This document shows positions 36,846 through 45,991 of a stretch of 56,338 nucleotides of DNA, in pieces. The stretch is from Rhodobacteraceae bacterium 63075. Lineage in GTDB: Bacteria > Pseudomonadota > Alphaproteobacteria > Rhodobacterales > Rhodobacteraceae. The DNA lies in contig QVMW01000019.1 of the NCBI GenBank assembly GCA_003417655.1, forward strand, positions 1 to 56,338, written 5' to 3'. Numbering within the stretch: position 1 is the stretch's first letter; the number at the start of each line of letters is the position of its first letter. Both the position numbers and the translations under genes were made by a program. Under the pieces are notes generated by a model, which was not told the origin of the DNA, ran no database searches, and saw only the letters and a list, made by a program, of their open reading frames with translations.

Positions 36846-37534
36846 AACTCCCTGACAAGCAATGCGCTATTGAGGACGCCGTCGGCGAGATCAAGGATGG
36901 CGATACGGTCATGATCGGCGGCTTCGGCGTGCCGGGCACGCCGATGACCCTGATCCGCGCGCTGGTCGCGCATGGCGCGCGCGGCCTCACCCTCGTCAAG
37001 AACGATGCGAACGAGCCGGGCATGGGGCTCGATCACCTTCTGGAGAACGGACAGGTCGCGCGCCTGATCACGACGCATCTCGGCCTGAACAGCCATGCCA
37101 TCGCCCTGATGAACGCCGGGGAGATCGACGTCGAATTCAATGCCCAGGGCATTCTAGCCGAACGCATCCGCGCCGGAGGGGCCGGGATCGGCGCCATTCT
37201 CAGCGATATCGGGATCGGAACGGAACTGGCCGAAGGCAAGCAGATCGTCGAGCTGGGCGGCAAGGCGCATGTGGTCGAGCCCGCCCTGCGCGCGGATGTC
37301 GCCCTTGTCCATGCGGATCGCGCCGACACTTTCGGCAACCTCGCCTATGCCGCGACCGCGCGAAACTTCAACCCGCTCATGGCCATGGCCGCCCGCTGTG
37401 TCATCGCCGAGGCCGAGCAGGTGCTGCCGCTTGGCGGGCTTGCCGCCGACGACGTACACACGCCCGGCGTCTTCGTCGATCACGTCACCGAGCTTGCGGA
37501 AATCAGCGAGGAATATGCCGTTGTCCGACGTTAG
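36842..37534 (+). CDS. 3-oxoacid CoA-transferase family, subunit A
   Basis: A 230-aa alpha subunit with the family start DGDTVMIGGFGVPGTPMTLIRALVAHGARGLTLV and the segment GAILSDIGIGTELAEGKQIVELGGKAHVVEPALRADVALVHADRADTFGNLAY. The pair moves CoA from a donor such as succinyl-CoA to a carboxylic, often 3-oxo, acid. It overlaps the aminotransferase by 4 bp and subunit B by about 20 bp. Confidence 0.92.
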   Translation: MKLPDKQCAIEDAVGEIKDGDTVMIGGFGVPGTPMTLIRALVAHGARGLTLVKNDANEPGMGLDHLLENGQVARLITTHLGLNSHAIALMNAGEIDVEFNAQGILAERIRAGGAGIGAILSDIGIGTELAEGKQIVELGGKAHVVEPALRADVALVHADRADTFGNLAYAATARNFNPLMAMAARCVIAEAEQVLPLGGLAADDVHTPGVFVDHVTELAEISEEYAVVRR

Positions 37535-38174
37535 GAATCGCATGGTCGCCCGCGCGGCGCGGGAGATCGCGCCCGGCATGGTGGTCAATCTCGGGATTGG
37601 CCTGCCGACCAAGGTGGTCAACCACCTGCCATCGGATTTTCCCGTGTGCCTGCATACCGAAAACGGTCTGGCGGGTATTGGCCCGAGTCTGTCGCCTGAG
37701 CTGGCCGACCGGAACCTCATCGACGCCGGCGGCGCCTATGTCTCCACGGTTCCGGGCTCGGCCTTCTTCGACAGCGCCACGAGCTTTGCCATCGTTCGCT
37801 CCGGGCGGCTCGATCTCACAATGCTCGGGGCCTTCGAGGTCAGCGCGGGAGGGGATTTGGCGAACTGGAAGATTCCCGGCAAGTTCAGCCCCGGCGTGGG
37901 CGGCGGGATCGAACTGGCCCAGAAGGCGCGGCGTGTCGTCGTCCTGACCACCCATACCGACCGCGCGGGAAACCCCAAGCTCAGGCAGGACTGCTCCCTG
38001 CCACTGACCGCGCGGGGTTGCGTGTCGCGCATCTACACCGACATGGCCGTGATCGATGTCTCCGAAAGCGGCTTTTCCCTCGTGGAAACCGCCGAGGGCG
38101 TCAGCACCGCCGATGTGATCGCCGCGACGGGCGCGCCCCTGGCTGTGCCCGCGACTCCCCTGCCGACATTCTGA
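37515..38174 (+). CDS. 3-oxoacid CoA-transferase family, subunit B
   Basis: A 219-aa beta subunit: MVVNLGIGLPTKVVNHLP and the catalytic glutamate motif TENGLAGIGP near residue 55, later GKFSPGVGGGIELAQKARRVVVLTTHTDRAGNPKL. The ATG at 37515 gives the family-typical N-terminus; a second ATG at 37542, with AGGA ahead, is possible. Confidence 0.92.
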   Translation: MPLSDVRNRMVARAAREIAPGMVVNLGIGLPTKVVNHLPSDFPVCLHTENGLAGIGPSLSPELADRNLIDAGGAYVSTVPGSAFFDSATSFAIVRSGRLDLTMLGAFEVSAGGDLANWKIPGKFSPGVGGGIELAQKARRVVVLTTHTDRAGNPKLRQDCSLPLTARGCVSRIYTDMAVIDVSESGFSLVETAEGVSTADVIAATGAPLAVPATPLPTF

Positions 38175-38182
38175 GGCAAACC

Positions 38183-39475
38183 ATGCAAGATGATCTGAAA
38201 ACCCGCCTGTGCGATGCCGTCGATCAAGGATTTGACAGGCAGGTCGCCTTCCTCACCGAACTGACAGCGCATCCTTCCACCCGTGGAAACGAGCAATCGG
38301 CGCAGGACTTCATGGCCCGGGAGCTGGCGGCGCGGGGCTACGAGGTCGACCGCTGGCAGATCGATGTCGATGAAATCCGGCACCTGCCGGGCTTCTCGCC
38401 CGTGCTCGGCCCCTATGACGATGCGGTGAACGTGGTGGGCACGCACCGGCCGAAGGCACGCAGGGGCAAATCCCTGATTCTGAACGGTCATGTCGATGTC
38501 GTCCCGACAGGGCCGCTCGAAATGTGGGACAGCCCGCCATTTGAGCCGCGTGTCGCGGACGGCTGGCTCTACGGGCGCGGCGGCGGCGACATGAAGGCCG
38601 GGCTGGCCTCCAACCTCTTCGCCCTCGATGCGCTCGCCGCCTGCGGGCTGGCCCCGGGCGGCGATGTCTTCTTTCAATCGGTCGTCGAGGAAGAATGCAC
38701 CGGCAATGGCGCGCTGGCCTGCCTCGCGCGCGGCTACACGGCCGATGCCGCGCTGATCCCCGAGCCCTTCGCGGAGAGCCTCGTGACTGCCCAGCTCGGC
38801 GTCCTCTGGTTCCAGGTCCATCTCAAGGGCTTGCCGACCCATGTCGCCTATGCCGGCAGCGGCTCCAACGCGATCGAAGCGGCCTTCCCGCTGATCCGCG
38901 CCCTGCACGAGATGGAACACCGCTGGAACGCGGCGGAGAACCGTCCTGACGAATACGGCCACATGGAGCACGCGCTGAACCTCAATATCGGCAAGATCGA
39001 GGGCGGCGACTGGACAAGCTCCGTGCCCGCCTGGAGCGTGTTCGACGTGCGCATGGGGATCTTCCCGGGCCAGTCGATCGAGGCGGCCAAGGCCGAGATC
39101 GAACAGGTGATCATGGACGCGGCGCGCGAGAACGCCTTCCTGCGCAATTCGCTGCCCGAAATCGTCTATCACGGCTTCCACGCTGAAGGATACGCCCTCT
39201 CCCGCGACAGCTCGGCGAATGCCGCCAGCGCTATCTCCGCTCTTGGCAGCGCCCATCACAGCGTCAGCGGGGAGACCCTGCCCCGCGAGGCCATCACGGC
39301 CACAACGGATGCGCGCTTCTTCGGGCTCTACGCGGATATGCCCGCGCTGGTCTATGGCCCCCGCGCCGAGGCGATCCACGGCTTCAACGAACGGGTCGAG
39401 CTGGACAGCATGCGCCGCGTCACCAAGGCAACCGCGCTGTTCATCGCCGACTGGTGCAAGACAGAAGAGATATGA
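38183..39475 (+). CDS. M20 peptidase/deacylase, ArgE/DapE-like
   Basis: A 430-aa zinc hydrolase. LILNGHVDVVPTGP supplies the first metal His and Asp, GRGGGDMKAGLASNLFAL the bridging Asp, and SVVEEECTGNGALA the catalytic Glu pair. The dimerisation domain lies between about 205 and 320. Family members remove acyl or succinyl groups from amino acids, or split dipeptides. It starts 8 bp after the CoA-transferase and overlaps the next M20 gene by 4 bp. Two different M20 enzymes in one operon suggest the imported compound is N-acylated or a peptide conjugate. Confidence 0.9.
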   Translation: MQDDLKTRLCDAVDQGFDRQVAFLTELTAHPSTRGNEQSAQDFMARELAARGYEVDRWQIDVDEIRHLPGFSPVLGPYDDAVNVVGTHRPKARRGKSLILNGHVDVVPTGPLEMWDSPPFEPRVADGWLYGRGGGDMKAGLASNLFALDALAACGLAPGGDVFFQSVVEEECTGNGALACLARGYTADAALIPEPFAESLVTAQLGVLWFQVHLKGLPTHVAYAGSGSNAIEAAFPLIRALHEMEHRWNAAENRPDEYGHMEHALNLNIGKIEGGDWTSSVPAWSVFDVRMGIFPGQSIEAAKAEIEQVIMDAARENAFLRNSLPEIVYHGFHAEGYALSRDSSANAASAISALGSAHHSVSGETLPREAITATTDARFFGLYADMPALVYGPRAEAIHGFNERVELDSMRRVTKATALFIADWCKTEEI

Positions 39476-40641
39476 AGGCTCCCATGCAAGTGCTCACCCC
39501 GACCCAACTGGCGCATCTGACCGACCTGCGGCATGAGTTGCACCGCGCCCCCGAGGTTTCGGGCGAGGAGCGCGCAACGGCGCAGCGCATTGTCGCGGAG
39601 CTGGAAGCCCTCGGCGCGGACCGTATCTGGCAGGGCCTCGGCGGCCATGGCGTCGCGGCGGAGTTCACGGGGGCGGCCCCCGGGCCGACCGTCCTTTTGC
39701 GCTGCGAGCTGGACGGCCTGCCGATCCGCGAGATCTCCGCGCTGCCCTACAGGTCACAGGTCGATGGCAAGGGGCACCTGTGCGGCCATGACGGCCACAT
39801 GGTCTCGATGCTGGGAGTCGGCATGGCCCTCGCGGCGCGCCCGGCAAGCGGCCGTGTGATCCTCCTGTTCCAACCCGCCGAGGAAACCGGCGCAGGGGCA
39901 CAGGCCGTTGTCGAGGATGCGCGGTGGCCAGAAATCCGCCCCGACCATGCCTTCGCCTACCACAACGTGCCCGGCCGACCCTTGGGCGAGATCGGGCTGC
40001 GCGCGGGTCCGGGCAATTGCGCCTCGCGCGGGATGCAGATCCTGTTCGAGGGAAAAAGCTCTCACGCCGCTGCGCCGGAAGACGGGCTCTCACCCGCGCC
40101 CGCCATGGCCGCGTTGATGGCCTCACTACCGGCGCTGGGTGGCGGAACGCTCGGAGAGGATAGCTTTGCGCTTGCCACGTTGACCCACGCACAGCTCGGC
40201 GAGCCGACCTTCGGCATTGCCCCCGCCGAGGGAGAGCTGCGCGTAACGCTGCGCACGATGTCCAACGAGCGCATGGACAGGCTGATCGCCAATGCGCTGG
40301 CAGAGGTTGACCGCAACACCGGCACGCTTGCGGTGAATATCCACTGGCATGATGTCTTCACCTCGGTGGTCAATGACAGCGAAGCCACCCAGATCGCGCG
40401 GGATGCCGCTGTCGGGCTGGGGCATACCGTCAATGAAATGGCCCGGCCCATGCGCTGGTCGGAGGACTTCGGCCGCATCGGGGAGGACGGGGCCAAGGCC
40501 TGCCTGCTCTATATCGGCGCCGGAGAAACCCTGCCTCAGTTGCATAACCCCGACTATGACTTCCCGGATGCGCTGATCCCCGTTGCGGTCGACCAGTTCT
40601 GCGGGATCGTCCAAAGGCTGCTGGGACCGCTCCAGCCATGA
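39472..40641 (+). CDS. M20D-type amidohydrolase
   Basis: A 389-aa amidohydrolase of the hippurate/IAA-amino-acid hydrolase group: LRHELHRAPEVSGEE near the start, LRCELDGLPIREISALPYRSQVDGKGHLCGHDGHMVSMLG with metal ligands, FQPAEETGAGAQAVVED, and HNVPGRPLGEIGLRAGP. These enzymes cleave N-acyl amino acids. The ATGA overlap with the preceding gene favours the ATG at 39472; 39484 is an alternative. It overlaps alr by 4 bp. Confidence 0.92.
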   Translation: MKAPMQVLTPTQLAHLTDLRHELHRAPEVSGEERATAQRIVAELEALGADRIWQGLGGHGVAAEFTGAAPGPTVLLRCELDGLPIREISALPYRSQVDGKGHLCGHDGHMVSMLGVGMALAARPASGRVILLFQPAEETGAGAQAVVEDARWPEIRPDHAFAYHNVPGRPLGEIGLRAGPGNCASRGMQILFEGKSSHAAAPEDGLSPAPAMAALMASLPALGGGTLGEDSFALATLTHAQLGEPTFGIAPAEGELRVTLRTMSNERMDRLIANALAEVDRNTGTLAVNIHWHDVFTSVVNDSEATQIARDAAVGLGHTVNEMARPMRWSEDFGRIGEDGAKACLLYIGAGETLPQLHNPDYDFPDALIPVAVDQFCGIVQRLLGPLQP

Positions 40642-41753
40642 GCCGGGATATCTATCCCGATTCATGGTGCGAGATTCATCTCGGTCGCATCGCGTGCAAC
40701 CTCGACCTCGCCCTCGGCCTCGTGCCCCCGGGCCGCAAGCTCTGCGCCGTTCTCAAGGCCGATGCCTATGGCCACGGGATCGAGAAGGTCGTGCCCCTGA
40801 TGATGGCCGGGGGCATCGACTGTATCGGCATCACGTCGAATGCCGAGGCCTTCGCCGTCCGCGATGCGGGGTTCGACGGGCCGATGATCCGCGTGCGCGC
40901 GGCGAGCACCGGCGAGATCGACGCGGCGCTGGAGGCGCGAGTGGAGGAGCAGGTCGCCTCTCTCGAGGTCGCCGAGAGGCTCGTGGCGCTGCGGGACGCG
41001 GGGCATCCGGTCCGCGCGCATCTGGCGCTGAACAGCCTCGGGATGTCGCGCGACGGGCTGGAGATCTCGACAGAAGAAGGCCGCGCGACCTGCCTGTCGA
41101 TCGTGAAGCGCCTCGCCGGAAACATCGTCGGCATCTGCACCCATTTTCCCAGCAACACCCCAGAAGACCTGCGCTCCAGCGCGGACCTGTTCCGGGATCA
41201 TGTCGCCTGGGTCTTCGAGAACAGCCCGCTGGAGCGCTCCGAGGTGCTGGTCCATGCCGGTAGTTCCCTGACACTGGTCTCCGGCGAGCCCGTCGAGACC
41301 GACATGTATCGCTGCGGCGCGATTCTCTACGGCATCCTGAATCCGGAGCTGGGGTTCCGAACCACGATGGACCTCAAGGCGCGCGTCGTCAGCGTCGGGG
41401 AGTATCCCGCGGGCGCGACCGTCGGCTACGACAAGGGTTTCCGGCTCGGCAGCGACCGGCGGCTGGCCTGCCTCTCGATCGGCTATGCCAACGGCTTCCG
41501 GCGGGGCCGCACGCCCGACGCGGCCGTGATGCTCGCAGGCCGCGCCGCCCCTGTTCTGGGCAAGGTTTCCATGAACACCATCGTCGCCGACGTGAGCGAT
41601 ATCGACGGCATCGCGCCCGGCGACGAGGCCATGGTCTTCGGCGGCATCGCGGACACGCGCGACTCGCTGGAGACGACAGAGCGGCAGTTCCGCACGATCA
41701 TGGCCGACCTCTACGCCGACTGGGGCCTGCGCAACGCGCGCGTCTATCGCTGA
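40638..41753 (+). CDS. alr: Alanine racemase
   Basis: A 371-aa fold-type III PLP enzyme. CEIHLGRIACNLDLAL starts the barrel, KLCAVLKADAYGHGIEKVVP holds the PLP lysine, and the C-terminal domain has the Tyr-containing TVGYDKGFRLGSDRRLACLSIGYANGFRR segment. It interconverts L- and D-alanine or a related amino acid. As the last gene of a catabolic operon it may be dedicated to handling the stereoisomer produced by deacylation or transamination, rather than cell-wall supply. Confidence 0.88.
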   Translation: MSRDIYPDSWCEIHLGRIACNLDLALGLVPPGRKLCAVLKADAYGHGIEKVVPLMMAGGIDCIGITSNAEAFAVRDAGFDGPMIRVRAASTGEIDAALEARVEEQVASLEVAERLVALRDAGHPVRAHLALNSLGMSRDGLEISTEEGRATCLSIVKRLAGNIVGICTHFPSNTPEDLRSSADLFRDHVAWVFENSPLERSEVLVHAGSSLTLVSGEPVETDMYRCGAILYGILNPELGFRTTMDLKARVVSVGEYPAGATVGYDKGFRLGSDRRLACLSIGYANGFRRGRTPDAAVMLAGRAAPVLGKVSMNTIVADVSDIDGIAPGDEAMVFGGIADTRDSLETTERQFRTIMADLYADWGLRNARVYR

Positions 41754-41939
41754 GGCCGCACCGATACGATTTGAGGGAAGTGGTGCCGCTGATAAGCACC
41801 AACTCGTTGTTCTTAGGTGTTTTTCCTTGTCTACCCGTGCCCAAACGAATCAATAAAACAAGGCATAACATGCCCAGTGCTGTCTTGATATGTCCAGCCC
41901 TGTCTATTAGCATAGGGTGGATATTTAGGGGGACGCAAG
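41754..41939. other. Chromosome/island junction region upstream of the integrase
   Basis: A 186-bp gap between alr and the integrase. It contains a TGGTGC/GCACCA hairpin (41781-41801) and an imperfect direct repeat, CCAGTGCTGTCT then CCAGCCCTGTCT, at about 41873-41905. Such short repeats just ahead of an integrase may be arm- or core-type sites. No tRNA is next to it, so the attachment site is not identified. Confidence 0.4.
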
Positions 41940-43133
41940 ATGCGGGCGCGAAACAGGCTGACGGCGGGTTTTCTGAAATCGCCCCCTGTTGGGAAGCACT
42001 GCGACGGGGCGGGGCTTTGGCTGGTGGTGCGCGAAGATGGTGGTGCGCAATGGGTTTTGCGGGTGACTGTCCACGGGCGGCGGCGGGAAATGGGCCTGGG
42101 CGGCTTTCCCTCGCTCGGGCTGGCGGAAGCCCGCAAGCTGGCCGGACGCTGGCGGGATGTGGCGGCGGCGGGCCGTGACCCCATTAAGGAACGCGAAGCC
42201 GAAGAACGGGCCGCGCGGCGCGAAGATATATCGCTGGCGGTGCTGACCCATGACACCTTCGAAGCCCGCAAGGCGGAACTGAAAGGCGATGGCAAGGCGG
42301 GGCGGTGGCTTTCGCCCCTGACCCTTCACGTTCTGCCCAAGCTGGGCAAAGTGCCCGTGACCGACCTCGACCAGCGCGATATTCGCGACACGCTGGCCCC
42401 GCTCTGGCATACCAAAGCCGACACGGCGCGGAAGGCATTGAACCGGCTTTCAATCGTGATGAAACATGCGGCAGCGCTGGGGCTGGATGTGGACTTGCAA
42501 GCGACCGAAAAGGCAAAGGCGCTGCTTGGTCGGTCGCGGCATGTGCCGAAGAATATTCCGGCGATGGCTTGGACTGATGTGCCAGCCTTCTATGCCAGTC
42601 TTGAAGAACCGACCCCGACGCATTTAGCTTTGCGGCTTCTGATTCTGACCGGCGTGCGCTCGAGCCCGCTGCGCAATATCCGTCTGGACCAGATAGACGG
42701 CGACGTTTGGACAATTCCCGCCGAAGCCATGAAGGGCCGCAAAGGCGCGACTGGGGCTTTCCGCGTGCCACTTTCGACCGAAGCCCAGCGCGTTATCGAC
42801 CTTGCGCGCCCGCACGCCCGAAACGGCTTTCTGTTTCCCAACAACCGGCAAGGCGTGATTAGCGACATGACCCTTTCGCGGCATATGGAACGGCGGGGTC
42901 TGGAAGCCCGCCCGCATGGCTTCCGTTCTAGCCTGCGTGATTGGCTGGCCGAAGCGACCGACGCACCGCATGAAGTAGCGGAAGCGATGCTGGCGCATGT
43001 CGTCGATGGCGGCACAGTGCGGGCCTACCGGCGTACCGATTTTCTCGAACAGCGCGCTAAGCTGGCCGCGCGCTGGGCTGACCATGTGACCAGTAGCACC
43101 GGACAGGTTGCAAATTCCCTGGAGGCTCAGTGA
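41940..43133 (+). CDS. int: Tyrosine-type integrase (DUF4102/Arm DNA-binding)
   Basis: A 397-aa site-specific recombinase. The N-terminal arm-binding domain (about 1-90: GKHCDGAGLWLVVREDGGAQWVLRV, EMGLGGFPSLGLAEARKLA) is followed by a core-binding domain and a catalytic domain. Catalytic residues visible are the first Arg in TGVRSSPLRNIR (about 240), HGFR near 325, His in MLAHVVDGG, and the nucleophilic Tyr in RAYRRTD near 363. It marks the left edge of the second island, pointing inward, and likely excises it. The following gene starts inside its stop codon (GTGA). Confidence 0.93.
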   Translation: MRARNRLTAGFLKSPPVGKHCDGAGLWLVVREDGGAQWVLRVTVHGRRREMGLGGFPSLGLAEARKLAGRWRDVAAAGRDPIKEREAEERAARREDISLAVLTHDTFEARKAELKGDGKAGRWLSPLTLHVLPKLGKVPVTDLDQRDIRDTLAPLWHTKADTARKALNRLSIVMKHAAALGLDVDLQATEKAKALLGRSRHVPKNIPAMAWTDVPAFYASLEEPTPTHLALRLLILTGVRSSPLRNIRLDQIDGDVWTIPAEAMKGRKGATGAFRVPLSTEAQRVIDLARPHARNGFLFPNNRQGVISDMTLSRHMERRGLEARPHGFRSSLRDWLAEATDAPHEVAEAMLAHVVDGGTVRAYRRTDFLEQRAKLAARWADHVTSSTGQVANSLEAQ

Positions 43134-44101
43134 CATCATCAATCCGCTCGCAGATAAGTGCCAACGATTTTGAAGAAATCGTCGACATAATTGAAGCGCG
43201 CGCTTGCAGGTTCTTGCAACGTGAGGCGCGAGTTGGGCAATCAACGCGAGTCACAGGTAAGGCCCGTATAAAGCGCGTTGAATTGAATAAACGCCTTGTT
43301 CGCCTTCGTGACCACATGTGTAATCTTGCGGCTGATACTAGGCAGTATTTTTATGAGAGCGGCCGAGATCTGGAAGCACAAACGTGGTTTTCTGTACTCA
43401 ATACCGCGGAATGGATTTGCAAAGATCAGAGCGTTCAACGCCTACAGTCGAGAACTATATTAAAACAGCTGATCAAGCTTCTTGAAACGCTAGAAGATGT
43501 TCTCAGCCTTTTAGAGGTCGACGTTGCAAATGAGGCCGAAAAGATAGCGCCTGATCTTCGGCTAGAATTGCTCACCCCAGAGGAATTTGAATCTGCCTTC
43601 GACGATGTTTCAGAATGGTCGATATTGGCGCGGCTGCTACGGGCCGATCAGCAGTTACGTGCGGCTCAGTATGAGGTCATGGCGTTACTTAAGGGTGCTT
43701 ATTCTGGGCCAAGCAGCAAAGGGGGACAATACGAGAAGCGTCGCGGGCGCTGGATCGCCGCTTTTCTACTGGGTATGGCAGAAGGTCTGGGCTTGCAGCC
43801 AATCAGAAACAACAGTCCGCAACAGCATTCTCAACTTCACAGCGCCGCTGATGCCGTTGCCATGGTGATTGGCCGATTGCGACTCATGATGATGACCGAA
43901 AACGCGGCTATCAACCAAGCGGAAAGCTGGCGAGCCGACCCCGCTGCGGTCGCTGTTTTGAACGAATTACCTCGGAACCGGGGACCCGAGTTCGATACAC
44001 AGGCAACAGCAGAGAGTTTAATCCGTAAAATGGTCTACTCGGAAGCCGAATATGTCGCTGAAGCGCGTCGCGTCGGGCACCGCATAGTTGAACGAAGATA
44101 A
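43130..44101 (+). CDS. Hypothetical protein coupled to the integrase
   Basis: A 323-aa protein not recognised. It is mostly alpha-helical with several amphipathic stretches (LVRLRDHMCNLAADTRQYFY, LIKLLETLEDVLSLLEVDVANEAEKI) and has no signal peptide or membrane segment. The GTG start overlaps the integrase stop and has GGAGG 5 bp upstream. Its DNA is clearly more AT-rich than the neighbours, so it was probably gained separately. It could be a cargo gene of the element; no function can be given. Confidence 0.75.
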   Translation: MTSSIRSQISANDFEEIVDIIEARACRFLQREARVGQSTRVTGKARIKRVELNKRLVRLRDHMCNLAADTRQYFYESGRDLEAQTWFSVLNTAEWICKDQSVQRLQSRTILKQLIKLLETLEDVLSLLEVDVANEAEKIAPDLRLELLTPEEFESAFDDVSEWSILARLLRADQQLRAAQYEVMALLKGAYSGPSSKGGQYEKRRGRWIAAFLLGMAEGLGLQPIRNNSPQQHSQLHSAADAVAMVIGRLRLMMMTENAAINQAESWRADPAAVAVLNELPRNRGPEFDTQATAESLIRKMVYSEAEYVAEARRVGHRIVERR

Positions 44102-44184
44102 GCCAAAAAAGCATAGTTAAGTCCAACGACCCACTCGGACACCTCAAGGCACTCTCGGTCTCGTAAAACAGATAGGAGACCAAA

Positions 44185-44409
44185 ATGGATATTTCCAAAA
44201 TGCTGACAATGAGTGAGGTGCGTAAAATCCTTGGTGGCCGTTCGCGCTCCGCTGTCTACACGGACATCGCAGAAGGACGCTTGCCGCAGCCGCTTCGGCT
44301 CGGTGGCCGTATCTACTGGCACGCCGATGAACTGGACGCACACTTGCGAGCGATGGCTGCGGCGCAGCGTGCAGGGCGTGACGTGGCAGCGAATAGCGAA
44401 GGGAGGTAA
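44185..44409 (+). CDS. AlpA-type excisionase/regulator
   Basis: A 74-aa MerR-like winged HTH: MSEVRKILGGRSRSAVYTDIAEGRLPQPLRLGGRIYWHADELDAHL matches phage AlpA, which controls integrase expression and excision. It starts after a GGAG site. Its place between integrase and helicase is typical of phage satellites and integrative islands. Confidence 0.88.
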   Translation: MDISKMLTMSEVRKILGGRSRSAVYTDIAEGRLPQPLRLGGRIYWHADELDAHLRAMAAAQRAGRDVAANSEGR

Positions 44410-44411
44410 GC

Positions 44412-44813
44412 ATGAGCAGCAGTACATCCTTTTCCAAGCTCATGAACCGGCCCCACCTCAAAGTGGTGCGGATGCTGGGCTACGTCCTGACCCTGGGGAC
44501 GCAAGATGCATGGTGGGGCTTGGTCCCCGTGCTCATGGCGCGATTGACTGTCGAGGAACGCGCGGCCCTGGCATTCATGGCGCTCAAGGCGCTTGACCGC
44601 GATGACGCCACTATGACGGCTGAGGCTGCGCTAGATCAGGGTGCAGGCCAACCTCAAGCCCCGCTCTTTAGCCATATGGATCAGGCGGCATTCTGGGCCG
44701 ATATGGCTGACCCCGAGGAACTGGAAGCCTATTGCCTTGCCAGTTTCAACGCCATGCCTCGCGTTCGGCAGGCGGCTTTCCTTGAGTATGTGCAAGGGAG
44801 GCAAGCGGCGTGA
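44412..44813 (+). CDS. Hypothetical protein of the island replication module
   Basis: A 133-aa protein without a recognised family. The sequence is largely helical (LKVVRMLGYVLTLGTQDAWWGLVPVLMARLTVEERAALAFMALKAL) and ends YCLASFNAMPRVRQAAFLEYVQGRQAA. It begins 2 bp after alpA, with GGGAGG ahead, and its stop overlaps the helicase ATG (ATGA-type), so it is expressed with both. Confidence 0.75.
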   Translation: MSSSTSFSKLMNRPHLKVVRMLGYVLTLGTQDAWWGLVPVLMARLTVEERAALAFMALKALDRDDATMTAEAALDQGAGQPQAPLFSHMDQAAFWADMADPEELEAYCLASFNAMPRVRQAAFLEYVQGRQAA

Positions 44814-45991
44814 TGGCGCGTGATTTTTCTGACATGGCAATGCAGCTTGATGCGCACCGGGCCGAGTTTCCCCGTGACCGGGGAGACCGCTTGCCCACGG
44901 AATTTGTCTGGCGTGATCCGTCCAGCATTCCCCCGCGCCCATGGGTCTACGGGCGTCACCTGATCCGCAAACAAGTATCTGTGACGGTCGCCCCCGGCGG
45001 CGTCGGCAAATCGTCTCTGACGATCTGTGAGGGTCTGGCAATGGCATCCGAAAGGGAACTGCTGGGTGACTGGACGGCCAAGGGCCTCAAGGTCTGGATA
45101 TACAACCTTGAAGACCCGCGCGACGAAATGGATCGGCGCATCATCGCGGCGATGCAGCACCACCACGTCAGCCCCGAGGAAATCATGGGGCGGCTCTATG
45201 TGGACACGGGCCGGGAACGTGCTCTGAGCACGGCCATTCAAACCCGTGAGGGCGTCCAGATCATCAAGCCGGAAATGGACGCGCTGGCCGATGAGATCGA
45301 AGCGCGGGAGATCGACGTGCTGGTGATCGACCCTTTCGTGTCATCGCATCAAGCGTCCGAGAACGACAACGGCGCTATCGACCTTGTGGCAAAGGAGTGG
45401 GCGCGTCTGGCGGATCGGTGCAACTGTGCAATCGAATTGGTCCACCACACCCGCAAGACCAATGGCGAGGAAGCGACAACCGAAAGCGGGCGCGGCGCGT
45501 CTGCCCTTCTTTCGGCGGCGCGGTCCGGTCGGGTGCTCAACAAGATGAGTGAGGAACTTAAAGCAGATGCAGGGGTGCAGGATGACCCTGCCACCTACTT
45601 TGCCATAACCCGCGACAAGGCAAACCTTGCGCCCGTGGGGGATCGTGTCTGGCGGCGCATGGCGTCGGTGCATCTGGCCAACGGCGATAGCGTGGGCGTG
45701 GCCGAGGACTGGGAATGGCCCGACACTTTCGACGGGTCGGTCGATGATCTGCTGTCGGTGCAACGCGCGCTGGATGGCAAGGGGCGGCGCTACTCCGATC
45801 AGGCAGGCGAAGATTGGGCAGGCGTAACCGTGGCCGAGGTGCTGGGCTTGGACGCCACGGCAGACCGCAAGCGCATCAAGAAAATGATTGAGGCGTGGCT
45901 GAAATCTGGGGCTTTGAAAAAGGTCAAGCTGCTGGATGCAAAGCGCATGGAACGCCCCTGTTTGGAGGTAGGCGAATGGGCAAATCAATGA
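44813..45991 (+). CDS. RepA-type AAA ATPase (replicative helicase-like)
   Basis: A 392-aa ATPase. Walker A is VAPGGVGKSSLT (about 59-70), followed by WIYNLEDPRDEMDRRI, Walker B IDVLVIDPFVSSH near 168-178, and IELVHHTRKTNGEE with GASALLSAARSGRVLNKM. This is the RSF1010 RepA/RecA-like family used by plasmids and phage satellites for replication. A GTG immediately before the ATG is an equivalent start. The C-terminal 100 residues look like a winged helix (DRKRIKKMIEAWLKSGALKKVKL). Confidence 0.88.
   Translation: MARDFSDMAMQLDAHRAEFPRDRGDRLPTEFVWRDPSSIPPRPWVYGRHLIRKQVSVTVAPGGVGKSSLTICEGLAMASERELLGDWTAKGLKVWIYNLEDPRDEMDRRIIAAMQHHHVSPEEIMGRLYVDTGRERALSTAIQTREGVQIIKPEMDALADEIEAREIDVLVIDPFVSSHQASENDNGAIDLVAKEWARLADRCNCAIELVHHTRKTNGEEATTESGRGASALLSAARSGRVLNKMSEELKADAGVQDDPATYFAITRDKANLAPVGDRVWRRMASVHLANGDSVGVAEDWEWPDTFDGSVDDLLSVQRALDGKGRRYSDQAGEDWAGVTVAEVLGLDATADRKRIKKMIEAWLKSGALKKVKLLDAKRMERPCLEVGEWANQ

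Noticed and set aside
41754..41939. A tRNA attachment site next to the integrase.
   Set aside because: No cloverleaf or TPsiC-type sequence could be found in the gap or at the end of alr.
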